Below are positions 35,369-45,353 of a stretch of 64,000 bases of DNA, one piece after another. The stretch comes from Sphingobacterium thalpophilum (GTDB lineage: Bacteria; Bacteroidota; Bacteroidia; Sphingobacteriales; Sphingobacteriaceae): assembly GCF_901482695.1 (NCBI RefSeq), contig NZ_LR590484.1:2046001-2110000 (forward strand). Reading direction: 5' to 3'. The notes under the pieces are model-generated. The model was not told the DNA's origin, did no database searches, and saw nothing but the letters and a program-made list of their open reading frames with translations. Numbering within the stretch: the first letter of the stretch is position 1; every line of letters starts with the position of its first letter. A program made the translations under genes and the position numbers.

Positions 35369-37075
35369 ATGTTCAAAAAACTTGGTCTCGGACTATTGGC
35401 TTTGGCCGGCACGATTTCATTCCTGCGAGCACAAGACAAGAAAGATTTTGTGAAATATATCAATTCCCAGCACGATTGGGTAGATGCGGTATTCAATACA
35501 TTGACACCAAAGGAAAAAGTTGCTCAATTGTTTTTGGTGCGGGCGCATACGAATCTGGGCCAGAAGTATATCGATTCTGTTGCACAGGTTGTGAAAGACG
35601 AACAGCTTGGTGGCCTTGTTGTATTTCAGGGTGGACCCGTGCGGCATGTGGACATGTTCAACCGTTATCAGTCCCTGGCAAAGGTACCGTTGATGATAAC
35701 TTTTGATGGTGAATGGGGGCTTGGTATGCGGATGCCGGATTCTACGTTATCTTTTCCTTATCAGATGACCCTCGGAGCTGTGCAGGACAATCAGCTGATC
35801 TACCGGATGGGCCGCGAAGTTGCACAGGATTTTCACCGGATTGGTATGCACTTCAATTTTGCGCCGGATGTGGATATCAACAATAATCCTAAAAACCCGG
35901 TAATCGGTATCCGTTCATTCGGCGATAATAAATATAATGTTACCCAAAAGGCAAAGGCCTATATGGACGGCATGGTTGATGGTGGTATATTGGCATCCAT
36001 CAAACATTTCCCGGGACATGGAGATACTGATGTCGACTCACATTATGATCTGCCACAGTTACCTTTTGATAAAAAGAGGCTCGATACGCTGGAAATGTAT
36101 CCATTCAAAGAGCTTATCAATGCTGGAGCTCCCGCGGTGATGGTGGCACATATGAATATTCCGAGCCTTGATGCTACTCCCAACATGCCTTCGTCAATTT
36201 CAAAAAAGGTTGTTACGGACCTTCTCCGGAATGAGCTCGGTTTTAAGGGGCTGACCGTCACCGATGCGATGGACATGAAAGGGGTGAAAAAATTTTTTCC
36301 GAACGGAGAGGCGGATGTACAGGCGATCATTGCGGGACATGATCTGCTGGAAGTGTCGGAGAACAGTAAACGGGCGATTGACCTTATCCTGAAAGCCATC
36401 GACGAAGGGCGTATTGCACAGTCCGATATCGATGCCCGCGTAAAGCGTGTACTTGCGGCCAAGCTGTGGTTGGGGCTGGATAAATATCAGACGACATCGC
36501 AGCAAAATTTATACGCGGACCTTCATCGGGCATCTGCCATACAGCTGATCGATGAACTGTCCAATGCGGCAATCACTGCGCTTAGATCAACGGACAAGTT
36601 GAAATCTTTCAAAAAGGAGCTGCCGACAGCAATTATTAATATTGGCATCCCGGCCAATCAGACCTTCCAGGATGATCTCATTAAAGGTCTGAGTAATGCA
36701 ACAGCGTATTTTGTCCCCGACAGCATCAGCAAAGACGAAATGAAGCGCCTTGTCAAAGAGATCAAGAAAAACAAGCAATATATCATTGCCGTACATGATA
36801 CCAGACTTCGTCCGCGGCCTTCCCTCGTGCTGAATGAAAATGTACAAGGTCTAATGAACAAGTTTGCCAAAAAGTCCATTCTGACTTTATTCACCAACGC
36901 CTATGCCCTGGATGGCATTGAAGCTTCGAAAAAAGCCAAGACGATTTTACTAGCCTATCAGAACGATGCATTTATGCAACATGCTGCTGCGAAGACCGTC
37001 CTTGGCCAAAATATCCCAAAGGGGAAATTGCCGGTAACCATCAACAAGAAATTTAAAACGGGACACGGAAAATAG
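35369..37075 (+). CDS. Glycoside hydrolase family 3 (beta-N-acetylhexosaminidase type)
   Basis: Exported GH3 enzyme, 568 residues, with signal peptide (residues 1-22, ending SFLRAQD). The N-terminal TIM barrel carries the NagZ signature IKHFPGHGDTDVDSH (His/Asp dyad acting as acid/base) and the nucleophile Asp in TVTDAMDMKG. An alpha/beta C-terminal domain follows (about 390-568). Many Bacteroidota homologues carry an additional C-terminal beta-lactamase-like domain; this one stops after the GH3 C domain. Likely role: removal of GlcNAc from peptidoglycan or other glycans in the periplasm. Confidence 0.9.
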   Translation: MFKKLGLGLLALAGTISFLRAQDKKDFVKYINSQHDWVDAVFNTLTPKEKVAQLFLVRAHTNLGQKYIDSVAQVVKDEQLGGLVVFQGGPVRHVDMFNRYQSLAKVPLMITFDGEWGLGMRMPDSTLSFPYQMTLGAVQDNQLIYRMGREVAQDFHRIGMHFNFAPDVDINNNPKNPVIGIRSFGDNKYNVTQKAKAYMDGMVDGGILASIKHFPGHGDTDVDSHYDLPQLPFDKKRLDTLEMYPFKELINAGAPAVMVAHMNIPSLDATPNMPSSISKKVVTDLLRNELGFKGLTVTDAMDMKGVKKFFPNGEADVQAIIAGHDLLEVSENSKRAIDLILKAIDEGRIAQSDIDARVKRVLAAKLWLGLDKYQTTSQQNLYADLHRASAIQLIDELSNAAITALRSTDKLKSFKKELPTAIINIGIPANQTFQDDLIKGLSNATAYFVPDSISKDEMKRLVKEIKKNKQYIIAVHDTRLRPRPSLVLNENVQGLMNKFAKKSILTLFTNAYALDGIEASKKAKTILLAYQNDAFMQHAAAKTVLGQNIPKGKLPVTINKKFKTGHGK

Positions 37076-37102
37076 ACTCTTTTAAAATCACACTAAAACA
37101 AC

Positions 37103-37148
37103 AACCCTCCTCGGATGCCGCTGAAGAAGCAATCACTCCTGGAGGGTT
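37103..37148. terminator. Bidirectional terminator between convergent glycosidase genes
   Basis: Arms AACCCTCC (37103-37110) and GGAGGGTT (37141-37148) enclose 30 bases. An A-rich left flank and T-rich right flank give U-tracts in both directions. Confidence 0.6.
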
Positions 37149-37168
37149 ATTTTATTTAAATTCTTTTC

Positions 37169-38716
37169 TTAAAGGTCTTCGTCAACTTCCCGGCTATCGG
37201 AAGGCCGGCTTTCGTTTTTCATCCTGTCAATGGCCGTGACGACGTATTTATAGCGGTGGCGCGGCTTGATGTCGTCATCGGTGTACTGGAGTTTATCCGC
37301 GTCATAGCTGATAGAAATGATTTTGCTGGGATCTTTGATGTTGACCCGTTCGCCTTCAGCAAAACGATAGACAACATACCCGTAGGCGGATTCGCCATCA
37401 CTTGCCGCATCGGGTTTTTGCCAGAAGAGCGTATTCATTTTACCGTTGGCCAAAGATTTTACGAGTAATCCAAAGGGTGCGTTGGGCGCGATGCTGTCCA
37501 GCCATGGCATTGTAGGTGGCAATGCAGGTGCACGGTAGAGGTCATTTCGCATGGAGTCCTGTAGCCCCGCGAGATTATCAGTAAGCGACCGCGAGCTAAA
37601 ATAAATACTTCCACCTACAAGATGCTCTTCCCGTAAGTGCCGCACCTGTCGTGGAATCTGGCTTTTGTCGGTCCACCCAACTTTGTTTTCTGTGACGCGG
37701 TATGCACCGTGTCCGACATAAAAATGCCGCCCGTAGGTATGTCGTTGCCACCAGGATACCAGTATTTCATAAGCTGCCGCCCGGTTTTTAAAAGGAAAGT
37801 AGATCTGCGGATTGATATAGTCTATCCAGCCTTCCTGCATCCATTTGACCCCATCGGCATAGAGCTCCCGGTAGGCGCTCAGGCCCCGTGTTTCGGATCC
37901 CGCACTATTATTCTCCTTATTATCCCATACACCGCAGGGACTGATTCCGTATTTGACATAAGGCTTGACTCGTTTGATGGCAGTCCCCAGATCTCGTACG
38001 AGCATGTTGACGTTATTGCGGCGCCAGTCTTCGATATGCTCAAAGCCGTTATTATATTGTGCAAACGTCATCTGGTCAGGTACTGGAGTGCTCCGGCTGT
38101 CCGGATAAGGGTAAAAATAGTCGTCAAAATGGATGCCATCCACGTCATAATTCTTGACCACGTCCATAATGACGTCGATGATATATTTGCGTACTTCGGG
38201 GAGTCCGGGATTAAAAAGTTTTTTCCCCGCATAGGTAAAGAACCATTCAGGGTGCCTTTTTGTGATATGGTCGTCCGAGAAATGTGCTGGGTTTAAGGTC
38301 GTCGACGCCCGATAGGGATTAAACCATGCGTGCAGCTCCATTCCCCTTTTATGCGCTTCTTCGATCGCGAATTGCAGTGGGTCGTAAAAGGGGGACGGAG
38401 GTTGTCCCTGTTTGCCCGTAAGATATCGGCTCCAGGGTTCCCTGCTCTTTGCATAAAAGGCATCAGCAGCAGGGCGAACCTGTAAAATAATGGCGTTTAG
38501 GCCCGCGCTTCGATGCTGGTCCAAAAGGTCGATAAATTCCTGTTTTTGTTGTGCTACATTACTGCCCGCCTTGACAGAAGGCCAGTCTATATTACCTATA
38601 GTCGCTACCCATACACCGCGAAACTCTCGCTTAGGTAGCTGCTGCGGGTATGTTTTAATTGATAATAAACAAATAACAAAGGCAAAAAAAGAATATAAAT
38701 ATGTTTTCCCGGTCAT
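37169..38716 (-). CDS. Family 10-like glycosyl hydrolase (DUF187/GHL10)
   Basis: Secreted glycosidase-like protein of 515 residues. Signal peptide from ATG 38716 (MTGKTYLYSFFAFVICLLS). The DUF187 TIM-barrel signature REFRGVWVATIGNIDWPS is followed by LNAIILQVRPAADAFY, GMELHAWFNPYRA, VDGIHFDDYFYP and YGISPCGVW. The C-terminal part (about 410-510) looks like a fibronectin-type module (GYVVYRFAEGE, YKYVVTAID). Relatives include YngK; substrate not established. The TTG at 38737 is rejected as a start because it overlaps the -7 box. Confidence 0.9.
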   Translation of the reverse strand: MTGKTYLYSFFAFVICLLSIKTYPQQLPKREFRGVWVATIGNIDWPSVKAGSNVAQQKQEFIDLLDQHRSAGLNAIILQVRPAADAFYAKSREPWSRYLTGKQGQPPSPFYDPLQFAIEEAHKRGMELHAWFNPYRASTTLNPAHFSDDHITKRHPEWFFTYAGKKLFNPGLPEVRKYIIDVIMDVVKNYDVDGIHFDDYFYPYPDSRSTPVPDQMTFAQYNNGFEHIEDWRRNNVNMLVRDLGTAIKRVKPYVKYGISPCGVWDNKENNSAGSETRGLSAYRELYADGVKWMQEGWIDYINPQIYFPFKNRAAAYEILVSWWQRHTYGRHFYVGHGAYRVTENKVGWTDKSQIPRQVRHLREEHLVGGSIYFSSRSLTDNLAGLQDSMRNDLYRAPALPPTMPWLDSIAPNAPFGLLVKSLANGKMNTLFWQKPDAASDGESAYGYVVYRFAEGERVNIKDPSKIISISYDADKLQYTDDDIKPRHRYKYVVTAIDRMKNESRPSDSREVDEDL

Positions 38717-38734
38717 TCTATAAATTATAGCCAA

Positions 38735-38742
38735 CAAAGATA
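38735..38742 (-). promoter_or_regulatory. -7 box of the DUF187 glycosidase gene
   Basis: TATCTTTG on the minus strand, 18 bases before ATG 38716. Confidence 0.5.
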
Positions 38743-38927
38743 GGGAAGCATTTCTTACTTTTTCCCTAAAAAATGTAAGATGTTTGTTGGATTCTTGTTA
38801 AAAGAACGACAGCTTGATTTTCAAATTGATAATAATGCAAATGCAGGTAACATGCTATGCTTATTTGTGCTAATTTAGATGCGGTTTTGACAACAGCCTT
38901 GAAGGCAGGCTAACCGCAACAATAAAG

Positions 38928-40358
38928 ATGATGAGCAAAGAACAAATATCCGTTTTTGATATGTTTAAAATAGGTATCGGACCGTCGAGTTCGCATACCT
39001 TGGGCCCTTGGCGTGCCGCGCAGCAATTTACCCATGTCCTCCACATACAAGGTGTATTGGCAGAGGTAGAGCAGGTCAAAATTTTGCTTTACGGATCTTT
39101 AGCCAAGACTGGTGCCGGGCACGGAACCGATATCGCTGTGCTGCTGGGGCTAAGTGGTGACGATCCCGTTACTTTTGATGTGGACCGTGTGACACCAAAA
39201 GTTGAGCATATCAAAGCAGTAGGCGAACTAGAGGTCGGTGGTGAACGTAAAATTCCCTTTTCGTATACCGAAGACCTTCTTTTCCTGTACACAGAGAGCC
39301 TGCCCTTTCACCCGAATGCCGTTACTTTTCAGGCATTCCTGGCCAGTGGAAAAGCGATTACGGAAACCTACTATTCCATTGGTGGCGGATTTGTCGTGCA
39401 GGAAAATGATAACGAAAGTGTACTTTCGGAGGTGGATCTGCCATTTCCGGTGGATACAGCCCAGGAGCTGCTGCACTGGACGATGAAAACGGGATTGAAA
39501 ATCTCTGAGCTTGTTCTTGAAAATGAGTGCGCGTGGCGGGAGGAGAGTGAGACTGTTGCTGGTGTGCTCAATATCTACAAAACAATATATGAGTGTATTT
39601 ACCGCGGATGCCATACAGGAGGTACACTGCCGGGCGGCCTGAATGTAGAGCGGCGTGCGGCTAAATTAAATAAGAAACTGATGCAGGGGCGCAGCTATCA
39701 GGATTATGCGTCCTGGGTGATGGCGATCCGCGAAGGGGGACAGAATTTTCAATATATCCTGGATTGGGTGAGCTGTTTTGCTCTTGCTGTGAATGAAGAA
39801 AATGCTTCCTTTGGCCGCGTTGTTACCGCACCGACCAATGGTGCTTCGGGCGTGATTCCCGCGGTGTTGCAGTATTTTATAACCTTCCACGACGGAATGC
39901 GCGAAAATAAAATCATCCAGTTTATTCTGACCGCCTCCGAAATCGGCTCGATCTTTAAGAAAAATGCAACCATATCCGCTGCCATGGGCGGCTGTCAGGC
40001 CGAAATTGGCGTTTCCTCAGCCATGGCCGCGGGTGCACTGACAGAAGTACTGGGCGGCTCGCAGCGACAGGTGTTGATGGCTGCCGAAATCGCCATGGAG
40101 CATCATCTCGGGCTGACCTGTGACCCTATTGGCGGACTTGTGCAGATCCCGTGTATTGAGCGCAATACAATGGGCGCAATAAAAGCGATTACGGCTGCTC
40201 AGCTGGCCCTGCAATCGAATCCCGATAAAGCAAAAGTCAGCCTGGATACCGTGGTCAAAACCATGTGGGAGACGGCTTTGGATATGAATGCCAAGTACAA
40301 AGAAACAGCAGATGGTGGCCTGGCAGTCCATATTCCCCTGAGTCTGCCAGAATGTTAA
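38928..40358 (+). CDS. sdaA: L-serine ammonia-lyase (iron-sulfur, single chain)
   Basis: Deaminates L-serine to pyruvate and ammonia using a [4Fe-4S] cluster. 476 residues with fused beta and alpha domains. The opening [17 protein letters not shown] is the serine dehydratase signature. Alpha-domain motifs include [43 protein letters not shown] and [17 protein letters not shown], which supply the cluster cysteines. Start ATG 38928 (a second ATG follows directly). With the serB fusion elsewhere in the window it represents the opposite side of serine metabolism. Confidence 0.95.
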   Translation: MMSKEQISVFDMFKIGIGPSSSHTLGPWRAAQQFTHVLHIQGVLAEVEQVKILLYGSLAKTGAGHGTDIAVLLGLSGDDPVTFDVDRVTPKVEHIKAVGELEVGGERKIPFSYTEDLLFLYTESLPFHPNAVTFQAFLASGKAITETYYSIGGGFVVQENDNESVLSEVDLPFPVDTAQELLHWTMKTGLKISELVLENECAWREESETVAGVLNIYKTIYECIYRGCHTGGTLPGGLNVERRAAKLNKKLMQGRSYQDYASWVMAIREGGQNFQYILDWVSCFALAVNEENASFGRVVTAPTNGASGVIPAVLQYFITFHDGMRENKIIQFILTASEIGSIFKKNATISAAMGGCQAEIGVSSAMAAGALTEVLGGSQRQVLMAAEIAMEHHLGLTCDPIGGLVQIPCIERNTMGAIKAITAAQLALQSNPDKAKVSLDTVVKTMWETALDMNAKYKETADGGLAVHIPLSLPEC

Positions 40359-40384
40359 TGGTTTTCTGCCTGTTGTGATTTTTG

Positions 40385-40392
40385 TATCTTTG
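40385..40392 (+). promoter_or_regulatory. -7 box upstream of the MBL-fold gene
   Basis: TATCTTTG, giving a leader of about 110 bases before ATG 40508. No clear TTG at -33. Confidence 0.45.
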
Positions 40393-40507
40393 TTGCCGTG
40401 CCGTCACAGGGCCACTCGCAACGGCTGGAGGATGTAAACACAGCTGGGATACAGGGGACAAAGGAGATAGGCTGGGCTTTCAGCAGCAAAGAAAAAAAAG
40501 TAATAAA

Positions 40508-41314
40508 ATGAAATATTGTGCAATAGCTTCGGGAAGTAATGGGAACTGCTATTATATAGCCAAAGATGATTCGGCAATATTGATTGATGCCGGCATCAAC
40601 AGCAAGCATATTCATCTGCGGATGTATAATCTGGGAATACTGCCTACCCAAGTTAAGGCCATATTCATTACACACGAACATTCAGACCATATAAAAGGCC
40701 TTTCTGTCTTCGCAAAAAAATACGATCTGCCCGTATATATTACCAGAGGCAGTTATGATGGTTCCCGGTTACACTTACCGTCGCATCTGGTCAATATCAT
40801 CGCGCCCAACGATGTCGTTGATGTCGGAGGGCTTAGGGTATATGGTATCCCTAAATTTCATGATGCCAAAGAACCCTGCAGTTTTTTGGTGTCCGATGGC
40901 ACATATAATATCGGCGTGCTGACCGACATTGGCCGCCCCTGTGAAAACGTGCAGCATGTAATCCAGCATTCCGATGTACTCCTGCTGGAATCTAACTACG
41001 ATGAAGATATGCTACGTACAGGACGATACTCTTATTTTCTGAAAAATAGAATCAGTAGTGGATGGGGGCACCTTTCCAATCGTGCTGCAGCCGAACTGTT
41101 CAATCAATACAGGACCGAGCGCCTCAAGCACTTGATTTTAACCCACCTCTCCGGAGAGAATAATACGGTCGAACTCGTCCACCAGACGTTTGAACCACAT
41201 TGCGACCGTATCCAGCTTCATGTGGCTACACGCTACCGCGAAACCGAGTTATTTGATCTGGCGCAGCTGCTCATATCGCCATCCCTATTGTCCGGTAACG
41301 TCTGCGCTGGATGA
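40508..41314 (+). CDS. MBL-fold metallohydrolase, YycJ/WalJ-like
   Basis: 268-residue metallo-beta-lactamase-fold hydrolase. The metal motif is THEHSDHIKGL (HxHxDH), then GIPKFHDAKEPC, GVLTDIGRP and ESNYDEDML; the last is characteristic of the YycJ/WalJ-like group. ATG 40508 begins the homologous part (MKYCAIASGSNGNCYY); the frame extends left to 40382 without homology. Related proteins are proposed nucleases or DNA-repair factors; function here is inferred only from fold. Confidence 0.87.
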   Translation: MKYCAIASGSNGNCYYIAKDDSAILIDAGINSKHIHLRMYNLGILPTQVKAIFITHEHSDHIKGLSVFAKKYDLPVYITRGSYDGSRLHLPSHLVNIIAPNDVVDVGGLRVYGIPKFHDAKEPCSFLVSDGTYNIGVLTDIGRPCENVQHVIQHSDVLLLESNYDEDMLRTGRYSYFLKNRISSGWGHLSNRAAAELFNQYRTERLKHLILTHLSGENNTVELVHQTFEPHCDRIQLHVATRYRETELFDLAQLLISPSLLSGNVCAG

Positions 41315-41419
41315 CACAGCTGGCGAATGGCCTTGTCCTGATTCGCCGGCATGATACCTGTTTTCACGCCCTCAGTATACCGTTACGCGCCCTCTCCAAC
41401 CGAAAAAAATAAAATATAG

Positions 41420-41449
41420 TTGATATCCAAATAAATCCTTTTATATTTG
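41420..41449 (+). promoter_or_regulatory. Promoter of the DUF4198-TonB receptor operon
   Basis: TTG (41420-41422), 19-base spacer, TATATTTG (41442-41449): full match to the Bacteroidota consensus. The first ATG of the operon is about 280 bases downstream, leaving a long leader. Confidence 0.7.
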
Positions 41450-41455
41450 CCTTTG

Positions 41456-41731
41456 TTTTTAATCAGTCTAAATTACTGGGTGGTGATTTGGCGATATGAA
41501 TATAAACAAAAGCACCATGCATAGACGGCAATCTATCACATGGTGCAGTTCTAGAGACAGCGGCAACTGTCTATAGATAGACTGCGGCAGCAGATGCTGG
41601 CAGTCGCTTCCGGTACAACATGGAAGGATCTGCAAGATAACGAAAATAATATTCATTTCGTTGTCTGCCCGTTTGCGACGTGCAAGATCCTCCATAGTAA
41701 GTTGAAAACTATACGTATCAATCAACATATT
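41456..41731 (+). promoter_or_regulatory. Long structured 5' leader of the iron-uptake operon
   Basis: About 276 bases between the predicted transcription start and ATG 41732 contain three inverted repeats. They are GCACCATG/CATGGTGC (41512-41519, 41539-41546); AGACAG/CTGTCT (41555-41560, 41567-41572); and a long imperfect stem pairing 41620-41645 with 41656-41695. The long stem includes AGATAACGAAA with TTTCGTTGTCT and ATGGAAGGATC with GATCCTCCAT. No coding frame with homology was seen on either strand. It could be a regulatory leader or a decayed element. Confidence 0.45.
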
Positions 41732-42448
41732 ATGAAAGTTCTTATTTCGCTTTTTACATTTCTAACAGCACTGTTGTACAGTTTCAGCAGCAATGCACAC
41801 GCCCTTTGGATTGAATCATCTCCTTCCGGCACCGTTAATCAGCCACATGAGGTCAGGGTATATTACGGAGAATATGCGACCAATGAAAGAGACAATATCG
41901 AAAAATGGTATTCTGACGTGAAGGATTTTACATTGCTCCTGTATGTTCCGGGAAAAGAGCCTGTTCAGGTCGAATTGACCAACAAAGGCGACCATTTCGG
42001 TGGTTCGTTTCAGCCTACCGTGGAGGGAACCTATTTTTTATCTATTGTTAAAGCGCCTAAAGATTTAGGTGGCGATACCAAGTATGAGTTTTCATCCCTG
42101 GTGCCCGTCCAGGTGGGCAAATCGACAAAGTTGGATTATAGCTCCTTGAAAAATCCACTGCAGGTGGAACTGCTTAATGCGACTGTTGTGAAAAAAGGGG
42201 CTAGTCTGCAGGCAAAAGTTACAAGTGCAGGTCAGGCCGTTCCAAACGCAAAAGTATCTGTTTTTTCGTCTACCGGCTGGGGCAAGGAATTTGTTGCCGA
42301 TGCTGCTGGCATCGTTACCTTTGATGCGCTTTGGTCCGGAGCTTACGTGCTTGAGGCCAGTATCTTCGAACAGAAATCCGGTGAACATGAAGGTAAACCG
42401 TATACCTCATCATGGCAAGGAAGCACAACCTTTTTACAAGTAAAATAA
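41732..42448 (+). CDS. DUF4198-type periplasmic protein
   Basis: Secreted 238-residue protein. Signal peptide of about 24 residues ending SSNAHALWIE; the mature protein starts with the HALWIES block typical of the DUF4198/GH25-like periplasmic family. Two beta-sandwich portions follow: about 25-140, and about 150-238 with a carboxypeptidase-like VPNAKVSVFSSTGWGKEF segment. Homologues often sit beside TonB-dependent metal receptors. ATG 41732 is the first codon with a signal peptide; upstream sequence in frame has no homology. First gene of the iron-uptake cluster. Confidence 0.8.
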   Translation: MKVLISLFTFLTALLYSFSSNAHALWIESSPSGTVNQPHEVRVYYGEYATNERDNIEKWYSDVKDFTLLLYVPGKEPVQVELTNKGDHFGGSFQPTVEGTYFLSIVKAPKDLGGDTKYEFSSLVPVQVGKSTKLDYSSLKNPLQVELLNATVVKKGASLQAKVTSAGQAVPNAKVSVFSSTGWGKEFVADAAGIVTFDALWSGAYVLEASIFEQKSGEHEGKPYTSSWQGSTTFLQVK

Positions 42449-42468
42449 ATTTTTGACACCTATAAAAA

Positions 42469-42514
42469 GAACATGGATACATGGCGAATTCCCGTTCCTA
42501 ATGCATCCATGTTC
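42469..42514 (+). terminator. Hairpin between the DUF4198 gene and the TonB receptor
   Basis: Arms GAACATGGAT (42469-42478) and ATCCATGTTC (42505-42514) pair over 10 bases with a 26-base loop. No T-run follows, so it may attenuate or stabilise the transcript rather than terminate it. Confidence 0.4.
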
Positions 42515-42540
42515 ATCATACATCTACTATTGACATTCTG

Positions 42541-44976
42541 ATGAATAAGACGTTATCCTTTTTAGCTATTCCGGTGATCAGCTCAATTTTTACCGTGGCG
42601 CAGGCGCAAACCAAGCTGAAAATTGATGGAATCCTGATCAATGAACATTCCGAGCCTATCGTTGGCGCTACCGTTAAACTGACGAATACGGGCGTGACAA
42701 CAAGCACAGACAGCGAAGGGCGTTTTGTGTTTTACAAGCTTTCGCCAGACACCTATAAAATCGAAATTAAAGCCTTTGGCTATACGAAACAGCATTTTGA
42801 GACCGTGCTTACCGATCAGGATAACCATTTGGGCGAGATCAGCCTAAGCAGACACACGGAATCTATTGATGAAGTCACTGTTTATGGAAAATATTATCAG
42901 AATTATAAATTTGACAGCATATCCGGCTCCTTGCGTCTCCAGACGCCCATTTTGGAACTGCCACAGAACATTCAGGTCGTTTCTTCCGATCTGATGGCCG
43001 ACCAGCAGGTTTTCGATCTTGTAGATGGCATTACTCGTAATGTCAGCGGAGCTACCCGTCAGGGACACTGGGACAACCAGTATGCCAATATCCGGATGCG
43101 GGGATCCAAACTTCCGGCCTTCCGCAATGGAATGAATATCGAAGCATCCTGGGGACCTACAGCTGAAGATGTATCGATGATTGAGCGCATCGAATTTGTC
43201 AAGGGCCCGGCGGGCTTTATGCTAGCCAGTGGCGAACCCGCTGGATTCTACAATGTGGTCACCAAGAAGCCGACAGGACATACAAAAGGTTCTGCAACAT
43301 TCAATACGGGTAGTTTCGATCTTTACCGTGGCGCCGTAGACCTTGATGGCCGTATAACAAAGAGCAACAAATTACTTTATCGCCTGAACGTCGCTGCCCA
43401 GAAAAAAAAGTTTTTTACCAAATTTAATAACAGCAAAAGGCTTGTCGTTGCTCCGGTACTGACTTATAATATCGATTCGCTTACAGCGATTACAGCCGAG
43501 TATACGTTCCAGGGGTCTTCTTATCTAAGCAATGGAAACTATACATTTTCTCCAAAAGGCTTCGCTGATCCAGATATTGCCAACGACTTTTTCTACGGTG
43601 ATCCCGGGATGAAACCCGGCAAACTGAGAGATCACAGTGCATACCTATATGTCGACCGGAAGCTGAGCCAGAAATGGAAAGCCCATGCTCAGGCAGCATA
43701 TTTTAATTTTGACATGAAAGCGACTAGTACATGGTTAGCTTATATGACTGCAGAAGGAAATATGCCTCGTACCTATAGTATCGCAGACGAGCATGGCGAA
43801 AATAAATTTGCTCAGTTCTCCCTCAATGGGGAAGAGAGAACGGGAAATATTAGACATCGGATTTTAGTGGGTGTGGATTATGGTAACAAAAAGTTCTGGG
43901 GAGACTTTAGAAGTTTGATGCCATTGGATCCCACAACAAATCTAAATTTGATTCCAGCAGATCCTTTGAATGTATATAATCCGGCTTATGGTATTCCGGA
44001 GTCTGTATTTCCGGAAGTGGATCGAAGTCAAAGTATCAAGGAACGGGCGAAAGGTCAGAACTATATTACTCGTTCCTCCTATATTTCGTTTTATGGTCAC
44101 GATGAAATGGCCTTCTTCAATGAACGTGTGAAATTATCTGTCGGCCTTCGTTTTACCTCCTCCAATATGGTTTCAAAAACAGATGCCGAACCCACGAAGG
44201 ATAAAGTGTGGAGTCCGCGGGTGGGGCTAAATTATCTGGTTACTCCTTCGGCTACCGTTTATGCCCTGTTTGACCAGTCCTTTGTGCCTGTGGCAGGGAC
44301 GGACTGGCAGGGAAATGCGTTCAAGCCCATACGAGGCAATAGTATGGAGGCCGGTTTGAAGAAAGAATGGGGTAGTGGCAAATGGATTTCCACATTGAGC
44401 GCTTATGAAATTAAGCGAAAAAATGCCACGGTGCCCGATCCGGATCCTTCTCATGTTGTTGGCAATACAACATTTCAGATACAATTGGGCGAGACAACAA
44501 CAAGAGGTGTAGAATTCGACATTACGGGCGAAGTGATCAAAGGATTAAATGTCAATGCCAATTATGCCTTGACCGATTCCAAAATATCAAAAGATACTAA
44601 AGAAGAAAATATCGGAAATATTACACCTAATACGGCCAAACACACCGCGAATGCCTGGGTAACCTACCGCTTGCAGCGGGGATCGTTAAAGGGCTTAGGC
44701 TTTATGGGCAGTGTTCAGGGGATGTTTGATCGTACCATTGGTACGACCAAAGAGGCTAACTTTAAGAATTATCTACGTAACGATGCCGGCATCAGTTATC
44801 AATACAAGAAATATAATATTTCATTGATGGTCAACAACGTTTTTGACAACCGCAAATTGATGACATCAGGTTCAATAGGCGCGAAAAATGCAAAAATTTC
44901 GGAAAGTGTTGGCTATTACACTTATATCGTGGAGGAACGCCGCAATTTCCGTCTGGGTATCACCTATAAATTTTAA
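42541..44976 (+). CDS. TonB-dependent siderophore receptor
   Basis: Outer-membrane receptor of 811 residues. Signal peptide (about 1-22, ending VAQAQ). Carboxypeptidase-regulatory-like domain about 25-105 (INEHSEPIVGATVKLTNT). Plug domain with LELPQNIQVVSSDLMADQQ, IRMRGSKLPAFRNGM and the FVKGPAGFMLASGEPAGFYN block typical of the FhuA/FecA type. A 22-strand barrel ends in aromatic Phe (RNFRLGITYKF). Likely substrate is a ferric siderophore (family inference). It is followed by small membrane proteins and a PepSY protein that commonly accompany siderophore receptors. Confidence 0.93.
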   Translation: MNKTLSFLAIPVISSIFTVAQAQTKLKIDGILINEHSEPIVGATVKLTNTGVTTSTDSEGRFVFYKLSPDTYKIEIKAFGYTKQHFETVLTDQDNHLGEISLSRHTESIDEVTVYGKYYQNYKFDSISGSLRLQTPILELPQNIQVVSSDLMADQQVFDLVDGITRNVSGATRQGHWDNQYANIRMRGSKLPAFRNGMNIEASWGPTAEDVSMIERIEFVKGPAGFMLASGEPAGFYNVVTKKPTGHTKGSATFNTGSFDLYRGAVDLDGRITKSNKLLYRLNVAAQKKKFFTKFNNSKRLVVAPVLTYNIDSLTAITAEYTFQGSSYLSNGNYTFSPKGFADPDIANDFFYGDPGMKPGKLRDHSAYLYVDRKLSQKWKAHAQAAYFNFDMKATSTWLAYMTAEGNMPRTYSIADEHGENKFAQFSLNGEERTGNIRHRILVGVDYGNKKFWGDFRSLMPLDPTTNLNLIPADPLNVYNPAYGIPESVFPEVDRSQSIKERAKGQNYITRSSYISFYGHDEMAFFNERVKLSVGLRFTSSNMVSKTDAEPTKDKVWSPRVGLNYLVTPSATVYALFDQSFVPVAGTDWQGNAFKPIRGNSMEAGLKKEWGSGKWISTLSAYEIKRKNATVPDPDPSHVVGNTTFQIQLGETTTRGVEFDITGEVIKGLNVNANYALTDSKISKDTKEENIGNITPNTAKHTANAWVTYRLQRGSLKGLGFMGSVQGMFDRTIGTTKEANFKNYLRNDAGISYQYKKYNISLMVNNVFDNRKLMTSGSIGAKNAKISESVGYYTYIVEERRNFRLGITYKF

Positions 44977-45005
44977 TCGAGCAGTTCTCTATAATCGCTA
45001 ATGTT

Positions 45006-45338
45006 ATGTATAGTACATTTCTATTGATCATACTGTTTGGAGCTTATCTTTGGTACAACAGCAGCCATAAGGTCAAGTTTCATCATCGGCCGGAATGGCT
45101 GAAAAAACTGAGTGCACAGAGGTCTTCTGTGCGCTTGCTGAGTATACTTTTGCTCTTGCTGCCCTTTGGTGTGGTGCTTTATCTACAGGGGTTTGGCGCT
45201 GGATTTTTTGCCTTCTTCGCTTATCTCATGTGTATGTTGAGTTTGGTGGTCCTGCTGAATCCGTATCGTTTTTTTAAAATAAACCATGTCCTTGGGCTGT
45301 ACCTGTTCAGCCTTTGTGTTGAATTCTTTGTCGCTTAA
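45006..45338 (+). CDS. Small membrane protein, DUF3325-like
   Basis: 110-residue protein with about four hydrophobic segments. It resembles the DUF3325 proteins that lie next to siderophore receptors in proteobacteria, notably the GFGAGFFAFFAYLMCMLSLVVLLNPYR-type region (position about 62-88). It begins 29 bases after the receptor gene, so it is co-transcribed. Function unknown; the family match is by pattern, not by search. Confidence 0.65.
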   Translation: MYSTFLLIILFGAYLWYNSSHKVKFHHRPEWLKKLSAQRSSVRLLSILLLLLPFGVVLYLQGFGAGFFAFFAYLMCMLSLVVLLNPYRFFKINHVLGLYLFSLCVEFFVA

Positions 45339-45353
45339 CAATACGAGTAGTCT

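Noticed and set aside
35131..35706. Plus-strand frame of 191 codons overlapping the start of the GH3 gene
   Set aside because: It overlaps the strongly supported GH3 gene in a different frame and has no family motifs.
41468..41728. Minus-strand frame of 86 codons in the iron-operon leader, slightly reminiscent of an IS5-type transposase segment (TG-x2-CQ-x-LLP)
   Set aside because: Only a few residues agree, there is no DDE motif or second open frame, and the inverted repeats are not at its ends; treated as leader structure instead.
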